This document shows, in pieces, positions 25,601-32,453 of a DNA stretch of 64,000 nt. Positions within the stretch are counted from its first letter, which is position 1, and each line of letters starts with the position of its first letter. Location: assembly GCA_016721315.1 (NCBI GenBank), contig JADKIL010000001.1:186001-250000 (forward strand), given 5' to 3'. A program made the position numbers and the translations under genes. The notes under the pieces are model-generated. The model searched no databases and was not told where the DNA came from. It saw nothing but the letters and a program-made list of their open reading frames with translations. The stretch comes from Candidatus Villigracilis vicinus (GTDB lineage: Bacteria > Chloroflexota > Anaerolineae > Anaerolineales > Villigracilaceae).

Positions 25601-26504
25601 TGTGGATTGTATTTTGGAAAAATCCGCTTGTGAACCATTAGTCTTCCAAACCAACCGTGCCGCTTTCAGCCGTGACTCACTGACCTTTTTAACTGGGATT
25701 GAACAGGGAGATCAACTCAATTACGAGGTTTGGAGCCTTTCCACAAGGACGCCCAAAAGAACTTTTTCCAGCAGTGCCGCATACTCAAGCCTGATGATGG
25801 GTAATACTGCCCAATGGATGGTTTTCAGCGATTCTGCCAGCGAAGGCAAGGCATTCCTATCTTCATCGTGGGTTGATACCCCCTATAATTTTATAACCAC
25901 ATACGATGGGTACGGCACATACTCACTGTCTGGTGGCGGCGGAGGAGGAGGAAACATTGGTACTTATCAAAAAGATTATGCGGTTCAAGCTTTCGCACCG
26001 TCTGAAGAGCAGTACATCAATTTGCGCGGACACGAATCGAATATTTCTTTGAATGTCATCAGCCCCGATGAACGCTATCTTATTACCTATTCCGGTGGCT
26101 TGCAGGACGATGACGGTGCAAGCGAAAACGTTCTTCGTTTGTGGGATATGAACGCCATGCAGGAAAATCCCAAAAAGCGCGGCGTGATTCTGCCGTATGT
26201 TGGTGAAGCAAGTGAAGAGTACCCCGATCTAACGTTTGGGTTCTCCTCTTTCTTCGCCCCCGGCGGCGATTGGATCTATACCATCGAGAGCCGCTATTAC
26301 TATGTGTCTGAAGTCAATAACGGGTATATCGAATCCATTCTTCATTACACACCCACATCCATCGAAGTGCTAAAAGAACAGGCATGCCAGAAGGTTGGAC
26401 GCAACTTCATCATCAACGAATGGGAGCGTTTCTTCCCGGATGATGCATACCGCAAAACCTGCGAAAACTTTCCAGAACATCCTTCAGCAGTAGCTACGCC
26501 CTAA
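22674..26504 (+). CDS. TIR domain - transmembrane - WD40-like propeller protein
   Basis: A 1276-residue protein. TIR domain at about 1-130: KVFISYSRKDTEFARKL, FWVDWEGIP, LFLISPDSSAS and VCGEEIDCAV, with Glu74 at the NADase position. A helix near 205-225 (LSIAAGVALALLAVYGFV) is followed by KAEARRATAGQLALESKSAL and a long region of degenerate WD40-like blades (SPDGRWFVAGAYDGSLRLWD, SPDERYLITYSG). Such proteins are thought to sense signals through the propeller and act through TIR; some TIRs cleave NAD in defence. No NACHT or other NTPase is seen. It stands alone, with its own terminator. Confidence 0.85.
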   Translation: MAKVFISYSRKDTEFARKLTDELKKSEMDFWVDWEGIPPTVDWWKEIEKGIEEADAFLFLISPDSSASKVCGEEIDCAVKNSKRIIPLVVREVSGAGAPKQLSHLNWIFFRAQDDFDAAIQKLLTAIHTDYEWLQAHRKLQNKALEWERGGKNQSYLLRGVNLTQAETNLAVNTSTAPHPTDLMREYVFASRKATDRQRGITTGLSIAAGVALALLAVYGFVQAGLAKAEARRATAGQLALESKSALEKYPQRALLLALESVRISQDANEPVLTEAEEALRLANERVSGYGLATFTKEPSIIQFTKDGKWLLAGTQYGGEARLWNVQKITEDPVYEPFSISFEVDMDDDDSWNVENGLIKFSANETWLMVNATKSGSGLWKVDVEDENRTPILFDGKIEFLNPDDEMVILEKQADAVVLWQVDAVEVSKKEIQRLPGKYVRRSENGQYILTNDPETGIQIWDISTSPATMMATLTEPGFLAKSAFFDGDYRWLVLVQNEEHPDIQVDNGYMGEADTWVTVMEPWASNNFLVYSMDDLNAKPVLLEIGTMLYEQYYSDNGVVLNSPNREGFFYYGEKLNVNMDRSVVAGYLDLSGDIPVNTTLGEGFSPSGFISNNFILVDFLENENASYEEKFLDLRDMSLLDNPGENFNQYLEFYVSKDGRYAGTGVLMLDIKALEEDREVKIMPIRPALFNLPEKAEQSKFETSLWADPKAFGMEDSITMTSTSPDGRWFVAGAYDGSLRLWDNNSPLGDTQITISVEEKLWSSVTSLSNDDRWLFIDNTLWTLGDGRPTRAYSPAPKDENIVMSVFSPDARWLVTGSMPTEYTGNENIHFSLIDLQKTLETSELAQEEVKSIIALGGSLQFSADSRWFFVNHATSFLYNLETGAMYDFPYTPSQSVFHEDGRHFVLLNLEYDGEGYIGSEAKILTLPDESGNVETAGSLKTDDQSRLYASQNGRWLVAVPYDSDSVSDVKLWSVDCILEKSACEPLVFQTNRAAFSRDSLTFLTGIEQGDQLNYEVWSLSTRTPKRTFSSSAAYSSLMMGNTAQWMVFSDSASEGKAFLSSSWVDTPYNFITTYDGYGTYSLSGGGGGGGNIGTYQKDYAVQAFAPSEEQYINLRGHESNISLNVISPDERYLITYSGGLQDDDGASENVLRLWDMNAMQENPKKRGVILPYVGEASEEYPDLTFGFSSFFAPGGDWIYTIESRYYYVSEVNNGYIESILHYTPTSIEVLKEQACQKVGRNFIINEWERFFPDDAYRKTCENFPEHPSAVATP

Positions 26505-26509
26505 AAGAA

Positions 26510-26547
26510 AGCTCCCCAGTGATTTATCGCTTGGGAGCTTTCTTTTA
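26510..26547 (+). terminator. Terminator after TIR-WD40 gene
   Basis: The stem AAAGCTCCCCAGTG-type arm pairs with CTTGGGAGCTTT, followed by TTTT. It lies between two convergent genes. Confidence 0.75.
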
Positions 26548-26552
26548 TAGGA

Positions 26553-27702
26553 TCATTTTTTTCGTTTGGGCAGATCTTTTGCCAGCAACACAGGGTATTC
26601 TCTATCTTTCACTTGTTCGCGATACGTACAGTGGAGCATGAACTCTTCGCCAGGGGTCTGCCAGGGGTGAGATAAAAAACCGCCGCTTCGTACAACATTT
26701 GGAACGTCTCGCGGCTCCCAAGCGGACCCATCCACTGGGGCATTCTTATAGCCCAAATGCCAGCCGTCTTCCACCCAGGTGCCCCAGCCCAGCCCGCAGA
26801 CTCCAAAGGGGTGATCGTCTTCGAGTAGTTTGGCTGAGAGGATGCGGCTTGTATACTCTTGTGGGTCTTCTTCGCCATTGAGCCATGTGCGTACAGCGCC
26901 AGCCCGGGCGATGTATTCCCATTCAGCTTCGGTGGGCAATCTGGTAGCGCTTTGTTCGGTGAGTTGGAGGGCGGCTTTTGCGCCATACCAGTAGATGTTG
27001 TGGTTGCTTTCCAATAACTCCGCCGACTTGGTGAACTTCTTACCTTGCGCACCCGTGATTGGCGTTTGGGCGCACAAGAACGGCGGGAGTTTTACTTCGT
27101 GCGCCGGGCGGGCGGTTTCGGCAATATCACGCGCAAAATATTTGGCTTCTTCAATCCCATGTTTTTTGGCGAGGCGGGTCAGTTCTTTCTTTTCGTCGTC
27201 GGTCAGACCCATTGAATACTTCCCGCCGGGGATGGCGATGAAGTGTAGTTTGAAGGCGGTGTGCTGAAAACGCATCAACTCGTGCGGACCGACCAGATCA
27301 ACGAAGGTGAAATCATCGCCCAAGGATCTGGCAAGGGATTTCGCAACTTTGGTTTTTTGCGAAGCCTCCAGCTTGGACCAAGCCTTCAGCGAAGCCAGCT
27401 CAAGCCACAAGTCCGCGTATGAGGCGTTACGAGCGGACGTCCGCACTGGGCGTTGCACAACTCCATAACTTTTGCGGGTTTTTTTGCCCGATGATGTCGA
27501 AGTCTTTGGGGGTGAGCAGGGTTTTGAGTTCATCGAAAGATTCGATGTGATTGAGGATGGCTTCGACGATCTGTCCATAAAGACCGGGTTTGATGCCTTT
27601 CAGCGAAGCGCCTGCTTTATTTGCGATTTCGATCAGGCGCGCTTCCGGGAGGTGACAAAGCCCGTGATAAACCCGTGGGTACTCTGTAATGTCATAATCC
27701 AT
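26553..27702 (-). pseudogene. Formylglycine-generating-enzyme-like (SUMF1) protein, frameshifted
   Basis: The N-terminal part reads MDYDITEYPRVYHGLCHLPE and runs to a stop near 27427. The main part continues in the next frame from about YADLWLELASL to the end at 26553. It carries FIAIPGGKYSMGLTDDE, TRLPTEAEWEYIARAG and NVVRSGGFLSHPW, the FGE-sulfatase (SUMF1) fold. The break lies between about 27420 and 27490; an A7 run (T7 on plus at 27479-27485) is one candidate site. The pair of cysteines used by true FGE is not evident. A terminator is shared with the TIR gene. It is one broken gene or one assembly error, not two genes. Confidence 0.7.
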
Positions 27703-27788
27703 GCTGGTCTCCGTTGTAAAAATTAAAGTTGGCAGATTGTACCTGTTGGGTAAAAGATTTTTTACATCCCCAATTGTTGGACTGATAT

Positions 27789-27827
27789 AAAAGAGACGGT
27801 CACCTTTGCGAGTGACCGTCTCTTTTA
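27789..27827 (-). terminator. Terminator of LuxR-DUF805 gene
   Basis: The stem AAAAGAGACGGTCAC / GTGACCGTCTCTTTT. Near copies occur at 29500-29538 and 32033-32073. Confidence 0.8.
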
Positions 27828-28499
27828 TGCTGGCAGCGAATCGTTCGCCAATGTTTTAGCGGGTTGCATTGCCCAGAAGAAACCAAGCAGGATGATGCCA
27901 GCCACTGGAATGAGCAGACCGAATAACCACCACGGGCTGTTGCCGCTATCACGCAGGCGACGAGCGCCGACTGCCAGAAAAGGCAGCAGGGTGGCGATGG
28001 AGTAGATGCTGCCTGCGGTTTCACTTAAGTAGGTAAATGCCGAGGCGGAGAGCAGGATAAAGAGGGCAAACCACCAAAATTCAGGGCGTGAGGCGCGACC
28101 TGTAAAATCCGCATATTTGACGAAGCATATGCGGATCGCATTTTGAAAGTTGACGGGTTCCGCTTCGTTGAGCGGGGTTTGAGTTGGCGTGTTCATTTCT
28201 ATCTCCTTGCCGATTCGAAAGACGGCTTCTTTGAACGTGGATTTCGCCCAGCTCCATAGACTGGACGTGCCGCTATTTTCGATGCTTTCGCCTTCCGCCG
28301 CAACTGTGGATTGCCTCAGGTGCAGCACCAGCTCCATGCGCGAGTTGACTTGATGCTTGGCGTAGATGTTTTTCAGGTGGAATTCGACCGTGCGTTCGGT
28401 GATGCCGAGCGCATGGGCGATCAGTTTGTTGCTTTTGCCTGCCAGTAAAAGATCGAGCACGTCTTGCTCGCGTTTGCTGAGTGGAGTTTGAGATGTCAT
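27825..28499 (-). CDS. LuxR-type HTH fused to DUF805 membrane domain
   Basis: A 224-residue protein. Residues 1-65 form a GerE/LuxR helix-turn-helix: LSKREQDVLDLLLAGKSNKL then LGITERTVEFHLKNIYAKH. After a linker, residues 102-224 form a DUF805 membrane domain (FVKYADFTGRASRPEFWWFA, GARRLRDSGNSPWW) with about four helices. An internal ATG at codon 102 (position 28196) is preceded by AAGGAGAT at ideal distance, so DUF805 may also be made alone. The whole reading frame is a membrane-tethered regulator, or two genes joined by loss of a stop. A repeated element lies just upstream. Confidence 0.75.
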   Translation of the reverse strand: MTSQTPLSKREQDVLDLLLAGKSNKLIAHALGITERTVEFHLKNIYAKHQVNSRMELVLHLRQSTVAAEGESIENSGTSSLWSWAKSTFKEAVFRIGKEIEMNTPTQTPLNEAEPVNFQNAIRICFVKYADFTGRASRPEFWWFALFILLSASAFTYLSETAGSIYSIATLLPFLAVGARRLRDSGNSPWWLFGLLIPVAGIILLGFFWAMQPAKTLANDSLPA

Positions 28500-28511
28500 A
28501 TCGATTTCCTT

Positions 28512-28570
28512 TTAAAAATATGCCAGTACATTTTTAAAAAATGACGAAGTATTTTGCCAGATGGGACGGC
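28512..28570. repeat. Upstream element shared with 29415-29465 (copy A)
   Basis: ATGCCAGTACATTTTTAAAA, AATGACG, then TTTTGCCAGATGGGA. The same order of blocks recurs at 29415-29465. It lies directly upstream of the LuxR-DUF805 gene and may hold its promoter or operator. Confidence 0.5.
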
Positions 28571-28615
28571 AGGGATTTCTGTAGCTGTATTTTGGGATAA
28601 GCGCGAGTGTCTTTT

Positions 28616-29008
28616 TTAAATCTTATCGCTGCACTGCCATATGCGCGTCGTACTTATATATTCACAGTAATCCCCATCCATGCTGATGCCTACATCAAAA
28701 GAGATCGTGAATTCATCTCCATTCGATAGAAGTTCATACTCATACTGAGCCCCTCTGGCAGGTTGAGGGATGGCACTTAAATAAGTCGGAATAAGTACAT
28801 CTAGCTCGGATGGATAGCTCCCTGTATCCGCCTTGTATTGTTCCAGGGCTTTTATCAATTCATTCGCCCTTTCTTGCCCTTCTTGGGCTGTAGGTTGATC
28901 GAGTACATTATATAGTTGAGGGGATACCGTAAGAACACACCCAAGGCATAAACATGTGCCGAGCGCAAATGTTGCCAAAACGATAATGATCTTGTTTGTT
29001 TTCTTCAT
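28616..29008 (-). CDS. Pseudopilin-like small exported protein
   Basis: A 130-residue protein. An N-terminal hydrophobic segment (MKKTNKIIIVLATFALGTCL) holds several Cys that could serve as a lipobox. The middle reads ALEQYKADTGSYPSELDVLI followed by PTYLSAIPQPARG, typical of the C-terminal part of type II secretion GspG-like pseudopilins. A prepilin peptidase site is not clear, so it may be a membrane-anchored relative. The ATG at 29008 is chosen because the upstream reading has no signal sequence. Confidence 0.55.
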   Translation of the reverse strand: MKKTNKIIIVLATFALGTCLCLGCVLTVSPQLYNVLDQPTAQEGQERANELIKALEQYKADTGSYPSELDVLIPTYLSAIPQPARGAQYEYELLSNGDEFTISFDVGISMDGDYCEYISTTRIWQCSDKI

Positions 29009-29087
29009 TAGAGGAAGTTGTCCGAAGGGAGAAGAGGTCCAGTGCATTATCCCGATGCTCTTCGGGATGCTTTGTTGGGGAGTTTTA

Positions 29088-29275
29088 TACTAGAAGTTAT
29101 CTCAAAAATGTCATCCTGCCTGCACCGTGCAGCAGGCACGCGTGAGCGATAGCGACACATGCACCGCGGTGCGGATGCAGTGCGGTGAGGATCTCTACAC
29201 CCAAAATAAGAGACCCTTCGGTCGCAAAGAACGCTCCCTCAGGGTGACACGATATTTTTGAGACAGGTTCTAGAA
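29088..29275. mobile_element. MITE-like element, about 188 bp
   Basis: The left end CTAGAAGTTATCTCAAAAAT and the reverse complement of the right end CTAGAACCTGTCTCAAAAAT match at 16 of 20 bases. Inside is a GTCATCCTG ... CAGGGTGACA-type body with GC-rich palindromes, and no coding frame. It lies in the gene-less stretch 29009-29664. Relatives of the interior appear at about 41000-41075 and 44325-44393. Confidence 0.6.
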
Positions 29276-29414
29276 AGTATTATTGCCATAAGTTATACCC
29301 CAAAATTGATTCTTTAACTTCAAAGTTTTAGAGATTAATCCTCTCACTGGAGGAATTAAAACCTCTCTAGGGAGGATTTAAAAGACTTTTTAAAACCATT
29401 TAAAAGTCTTTGGG

Positions 29415-29465
29415 AAAATGTCAGTACATTTTTTAAAAATGATAGGTCATTTTTGCCGGGATGGG
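29415..29465. repeat. Upstream element shared with 28512-28570 (copy B)
   Basis: ATGTCAGTACATTTTTTAAA, AATGATAG, then TTTTTGCCGGGATGGG, matching copy A in order and spacing. No gene remains downstream on the minus strand before 29008, so it may mark a lost gene. Confidence 0.45.
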
Positions 29466-29499
29466 GGAGGAAATAGGTAAACCTGACAGGTTTGGGTAA

Positions 29500-29538
29500 A
29501 AAAGAGACGTCACTTTGAAAATGACTGCCTCTTTGGTG
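29500..29538 (-). terminator. Terminator-like hairpin, decayed copy
   Basis: AAAAGAGACGTCACTTT and AAATGACTGCCTCTTT pair imperfectly. It resembles the terminators at 27789 and 32033. Confidence 0.45.
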
Positions 29539-29554
29539 GACTTGGCTCATCCGT

Positions 29555-29640
29555 CCAGCCAGAAAAAATGAGAAGGCGTAGAAAACTGCTTGGGATGTGC
29601 GCAGACTCCCCAGAGTTAGGTGCGCACTTTGTTAGCCCGC
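29555..29640 (-). repeat. attC-like left half site
   Basis: On the minus strand GGGCTAACAAAGTGCGCACC, TAACTCTGGGGAGTCTGCGC matches the left part of the site at 285-413 (CAACAAAGCGTGAACC, CTGACGCTGGGGATTCTGCG). The right half is not found beyond it. It sits about 25 bases past the end of the lectin-like gene, as expected for attC after a cassette gene. Confidence 0.55.
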
Positions 29641-29664
29641 CGTTTGCTTTGGTATTTATTTTGA

Positions 29665-30498
29665 TTACCGAGACCATATTTTTACATCATCAAAATAATT
29701 TGTTGTATTTGAGTAAATCTGGAAACCTAATTTACCTGACTGTAATCTCGAATCTGTCCCATGTAAAACTGAAACGCCATCTATAGAGGCATAAAAATTT
29801 CCTTCTATTATTTCTACTCTAATATCGTACCATTTTCCAGTTTCGATATTTATTGGCATTCCGAAAGGTATTCCTTGTAGTAGCTGGAAGGGTGGATAGT
29901 AATAAAGTTAGGTGATTTTATGGTATGGGTCAAAGCTAAAAACGTAAGTTGGTTTTCCCAGCCCCATATGCTTTATTAGTAGATTTGCAGTTCCTGAAGT
30001 TTCAGACACATTATCCATTTTAACAATTTTGACTCTATACTCTATTGCGCAATCCGAAATATTCTCAGGTCCAAAATTAACTAATAATGTGTATATGCCC
30101 GCTTCACTTAATTCGAGAACTGTGTTTCCGTTTTCTTCGTTTACAAGATTTAATGACCCGCTTCCATCACCTAATGTAAAATTTTTGTTTCCGTTCTCTA
30201 AATCATCTGAAAAAATCAATGTTTTGAATTGAGATGATGTGGCAGTTGCAACAGGCTTTTGGGTTTCGACTGGATTGGACGCAATGACGGGGGTAGAGGT
30301 AGGAGTGTCAGGAACAAAATTTGGTTTTTGCTGATCAGCGAATGAATTGCCTGAATCGAGAGCAATAAGAATAGTTACGATGATGCCAAGTGCTGCCATC
30401 GCATCACTTACGTTAAACTTTTTATTTACAATAACATTGACAACAATGTAAATCAATAATAAAAAAGCAGTGCCGTATAAAACATAAGAAAATACCAT
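29665..30498 (-). pseudogene. Membrane-anchored lectin-like protein with in-frame stop
   Basis: One frame of 278 codons interrupted by a single TAA at 29908-29910. Part 1 (196 residues) has two N-terminal helices, a Thr/Pro linker and a beta-domain (FSDDLENGNKNFTLGDGSGS). After the stop the frame goes on with LYYYPPFQLLQGIPFG and GKWYDIRVEIIEGNFYASID to FDDVKIWSR. Together these make a concanavalin A-like/DUF1080-type sandwich, so the stop cuts one domain. It is AT-rich and lies between two attC-like half sites, as a mobile cassette would. Read-through, decay or sequence error are all possible. Confidence 0.6.
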
Positions 30499-30532
30499 GT
30501 ATGCCTCTTGTTGTTTTTTATTTTCAAGATTG

Positions 30533-30575
30533 CGGGCTAACGGTTTGCGTTACCTGCGCTGGGGCGGGGACGGCG
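30533..30575 (-). repeat. attC-like right half site
   Basis: On the minus strand CAGCGCAGGTAACGCAAACC then GTTAGCCCGC, matching the right end of the 285-413 site (ACGCAGGTAATGCAAGCCGTTA). It lies after the gene at 30631-31382 and before the lectin-like gene. A small GACGGCTTCGCCGTC hairpin precedes it. Confidence 0.55.
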
Positions 30576-30630
30576 AAGCCGTCTAGCTGGGAAAATGCTG
30601 TCTCACTAGATTCTGTAAATTTCATCAATA

Positions 30631-31382
30631 CTAAATCTCTCCCAAGATTTTGTCGTATCCATTAGGACAATTTGCAGGGGTAATCATTACGTTTTGCGAA
30701 CTATTCAATCGATACAATCTTTTGTATGTTTCCAATTCTGGTACTGATTTGAACCATAATTTGGCACTTCGCAATAAAACAATTAAGGCATTTCGGCGTA
30801 TTGCACTGTAGACTAGCTCAAATGCGTAACCTTGCGAAGGCACTTTCAAATTTGTGTGCGCAAACTTTCGTGAGTGATATGGAAAATACTCCACACAAAG
30901 CAACTTACGAGCTACTGCTTCGCGTCCCTTGGCAGCGATTAACCTTGATAATTTTTGTTCCCACCACTCTCTACCGGGGGCTTCTATTTTTGGGTTAAGA
31001 AAAAAGAAAGGATATTCTGAATCTTCATTTTTTAGATTGCTACGTGACACTTTAATAAATTGATTATCTAAATGGGTTTTAGGATCATCTGGGGAAAACC
31101 TGGATTAAGTGCAAGAAGGACAATAGGAGCATTTAAATCCCCAATAAAAGGTTCTGGAAGCAACTCGAGATGTACTAGTGTATCGGGAGTGGCAGATTTA
31201 TTAAATTCTAAAACACTTTGTAGATCTGATTCGAGTGCAAAAGGTGCTTGTTTGGGTAATGTTTGCCAAGGGTTTATCAATTTCTTCACTCCCAATTTAA
31301 TTTGTAGAAAATAAACTCCCAAATGCATAACCAGAAAAATGTTAAATGCGGTTTTATAGCTTAAATATCTAGGATACGACAA
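30631..31382 (-). pseudogene. Hypothetical protein, frameshifted (cassette gene)
   Basis: Two frames join near 31085. The first part ends GDLNAPIVLLALNPGFPQ, then runs to a stop. The other frame continues DDPKTHLDNQFIKVSRSNLK and goes on to CPNGYDKILGEI. Adding one base in TTTTCCCC (minus strand) would give GFSPDDPKTHLDN and one protein of about 240 residues. PIVLLALNPGF and VEYFPYHS hint at a uracil-DNA-glycosylase-like fold, but this is weak. It is AT-rich and is followed by an attC-like half site. Confidence 0.55.
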
Positions 31383-31435
31383 TGTAACTATTAGAGTCTA
31401 TATATTTATATACAAACCCTTTTCGCTATCAAGCC

Positions 31436-31956
31436 TTATACCAATCGCGCCAGAACATCTGCGGGAACTTGGGCTTTCAAGTCGGGGTACGACTCTAAAA
31501 TCCGCGCTATGTCGGCAAGGTCTTTTTGGCGTTTACTTGCTCGGCGGTCAGGGTCTTGAATTGCCCAAACCTTTCCCTGCAAAATATCTTCCAGGCGGGC
31601 AACAGGCAATGTCAGCCCCAGTATTTCTCTTTGGCTGGCACGGGCGGCAAATTCGCCATACGGGAATCGGTTTGAATTTGAATTCTTAGATCAGAGTCGG
31701 GCAATTCAATGTTAAGGCTGTGAGGAAAGCGAGTCACTTTATAGTATCTGGCAAGCAGGGATTCAATTAATTCGGCTTGGGTAGTAGCAACAGCTAAATC
31801 CAAGTCAAGGCTGACAAGCGGGTCAACGTAAGCATTGACACCTTGCCCGCCGATGACACAAAAGCGAATTCCATTCTCTTCCAGCATCGCCAGAAAAGAT
31901 TCCAAGTGATTGGCTTTGTCCATAGTGATTGCCTTCCAAAAATCAAGTGCCTGCAT
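31436..31956 (-). pseudogene. Nucleotidyltransferase (MNT/AbiEii-like), frameshifted
   Basis: The first part, MQALDFWKAITMDKANHLES, contains IRFCVIGGQGVNAY and SLDLDLAV, the nucleotidyltransferase GG...DxD pattern. Near 31660 the frame breaks. The next frame continues YGEFAARASQREILGLTLPV, ARLEDILQGKVWA, KRQKDLADIARILES to a stop at 31436. Together they make the usual ~173-residue protein of this family, which is often an antitoxin-like or AbiEii-type partner. One missing base before ATGGCGAATTT (minus strand) explains the break. Confidence 0.65.
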
Positions 31957-32032
31957 GGTTTTCTCTCTGCTCAGAGTATAGCATAAGCGTATTCAAGAAA
32001 TTAACGTGAAAACTTTCTAAAATCTTTCTGCT

Positions 32033-32073
32033 ATAAAAAGAGACAGTCACCTCTATGGTGACTGTCTCTTTTT
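32033..32073 (-). terminator. Terminator of DUF4177-like gene
   Basis: The stem AAAAGAGACAGTCACC / GGTGACTGTCTCTTTT ends in TTTCTTT. It belongs to the same hairpin family as 27789-27827. Confidence 0.8.
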
Positions 32074-32075
32074 CT

Positions 32076-32309
32076 TTAATTCGTAGGTCTCTTGAAAATG
32101 AGCCGTAATGTGTCTCCAACTTCGCCCATAGGGCTCATCCCAACCAGCTCCCAGCCTTCCTGCCCAGATTGGTTGAGAAAGTCGGTCAGCGACGGTCTGC
32201 CGGTGTAGGTGGTGACAAATCCTCTCAGCGCCGTGCCGATCGTGGCTCCGTTAACTTCAACGACTTCGTGATTGTCAGCGAGTGCATGCAAATATTCCCA
32301 ATTCTTCAT
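32076..32309 (-). CDS. DUF4177-like small protein
   Basis: A 77-residue protein starting MKNWEYLHALADNHEVVEVN. FLNQSGQEGWELVGMSP and LRLIFKRP match the DUF4177 pattern of a small beta protein of unknown role. AAGGAA lies 9 bases before the ATG at 32309. It has its own terminator and is bounded upstream by a palindromic repeat. Confidence 0.65.
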   Translation of the reverse strand: MKNWEYLHALADNHEVVEVNGATIGTALRGFVTTYTGRPSLTDFLNQSGQEGWELVGMSPMGEVGDTLRLIFKRPTN

Positions 32310-32364
32310 GTTCATTCGTTCCTTGCCATTTCCTTTTTGATTTTTGCATCCCACCCCCACCCGT

Positions 32365-32430
32365 CCTCCCCCAAATGGGACATGTTATATCTGGTGTTAT
32401 AAAAAGTTTTCTTGTCCCATTTGGGGGAGG
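32365..32430. repeat. Perfect 18-bp inverted repeat
   Basis: CCTCCCCCAAATGGGACA and TGTCCCATTTGGGGGAGG enclose 30 AT-rich bases. It lies between the DUF4177-like gene and the mutase gene and may be a small palindromic mobile unit or a terminator. Confidence 0.65.
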
Positions 32431-32453
32431 TGCCCCGATAGGGGCGGAGGGGG

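Noticed and set aside
29356..29550. Small open frame of 64 codons on the minus strand
   Set aside because: AT-rich, no ribosome site, overlaps the repeated element and terminator-like hairpin.
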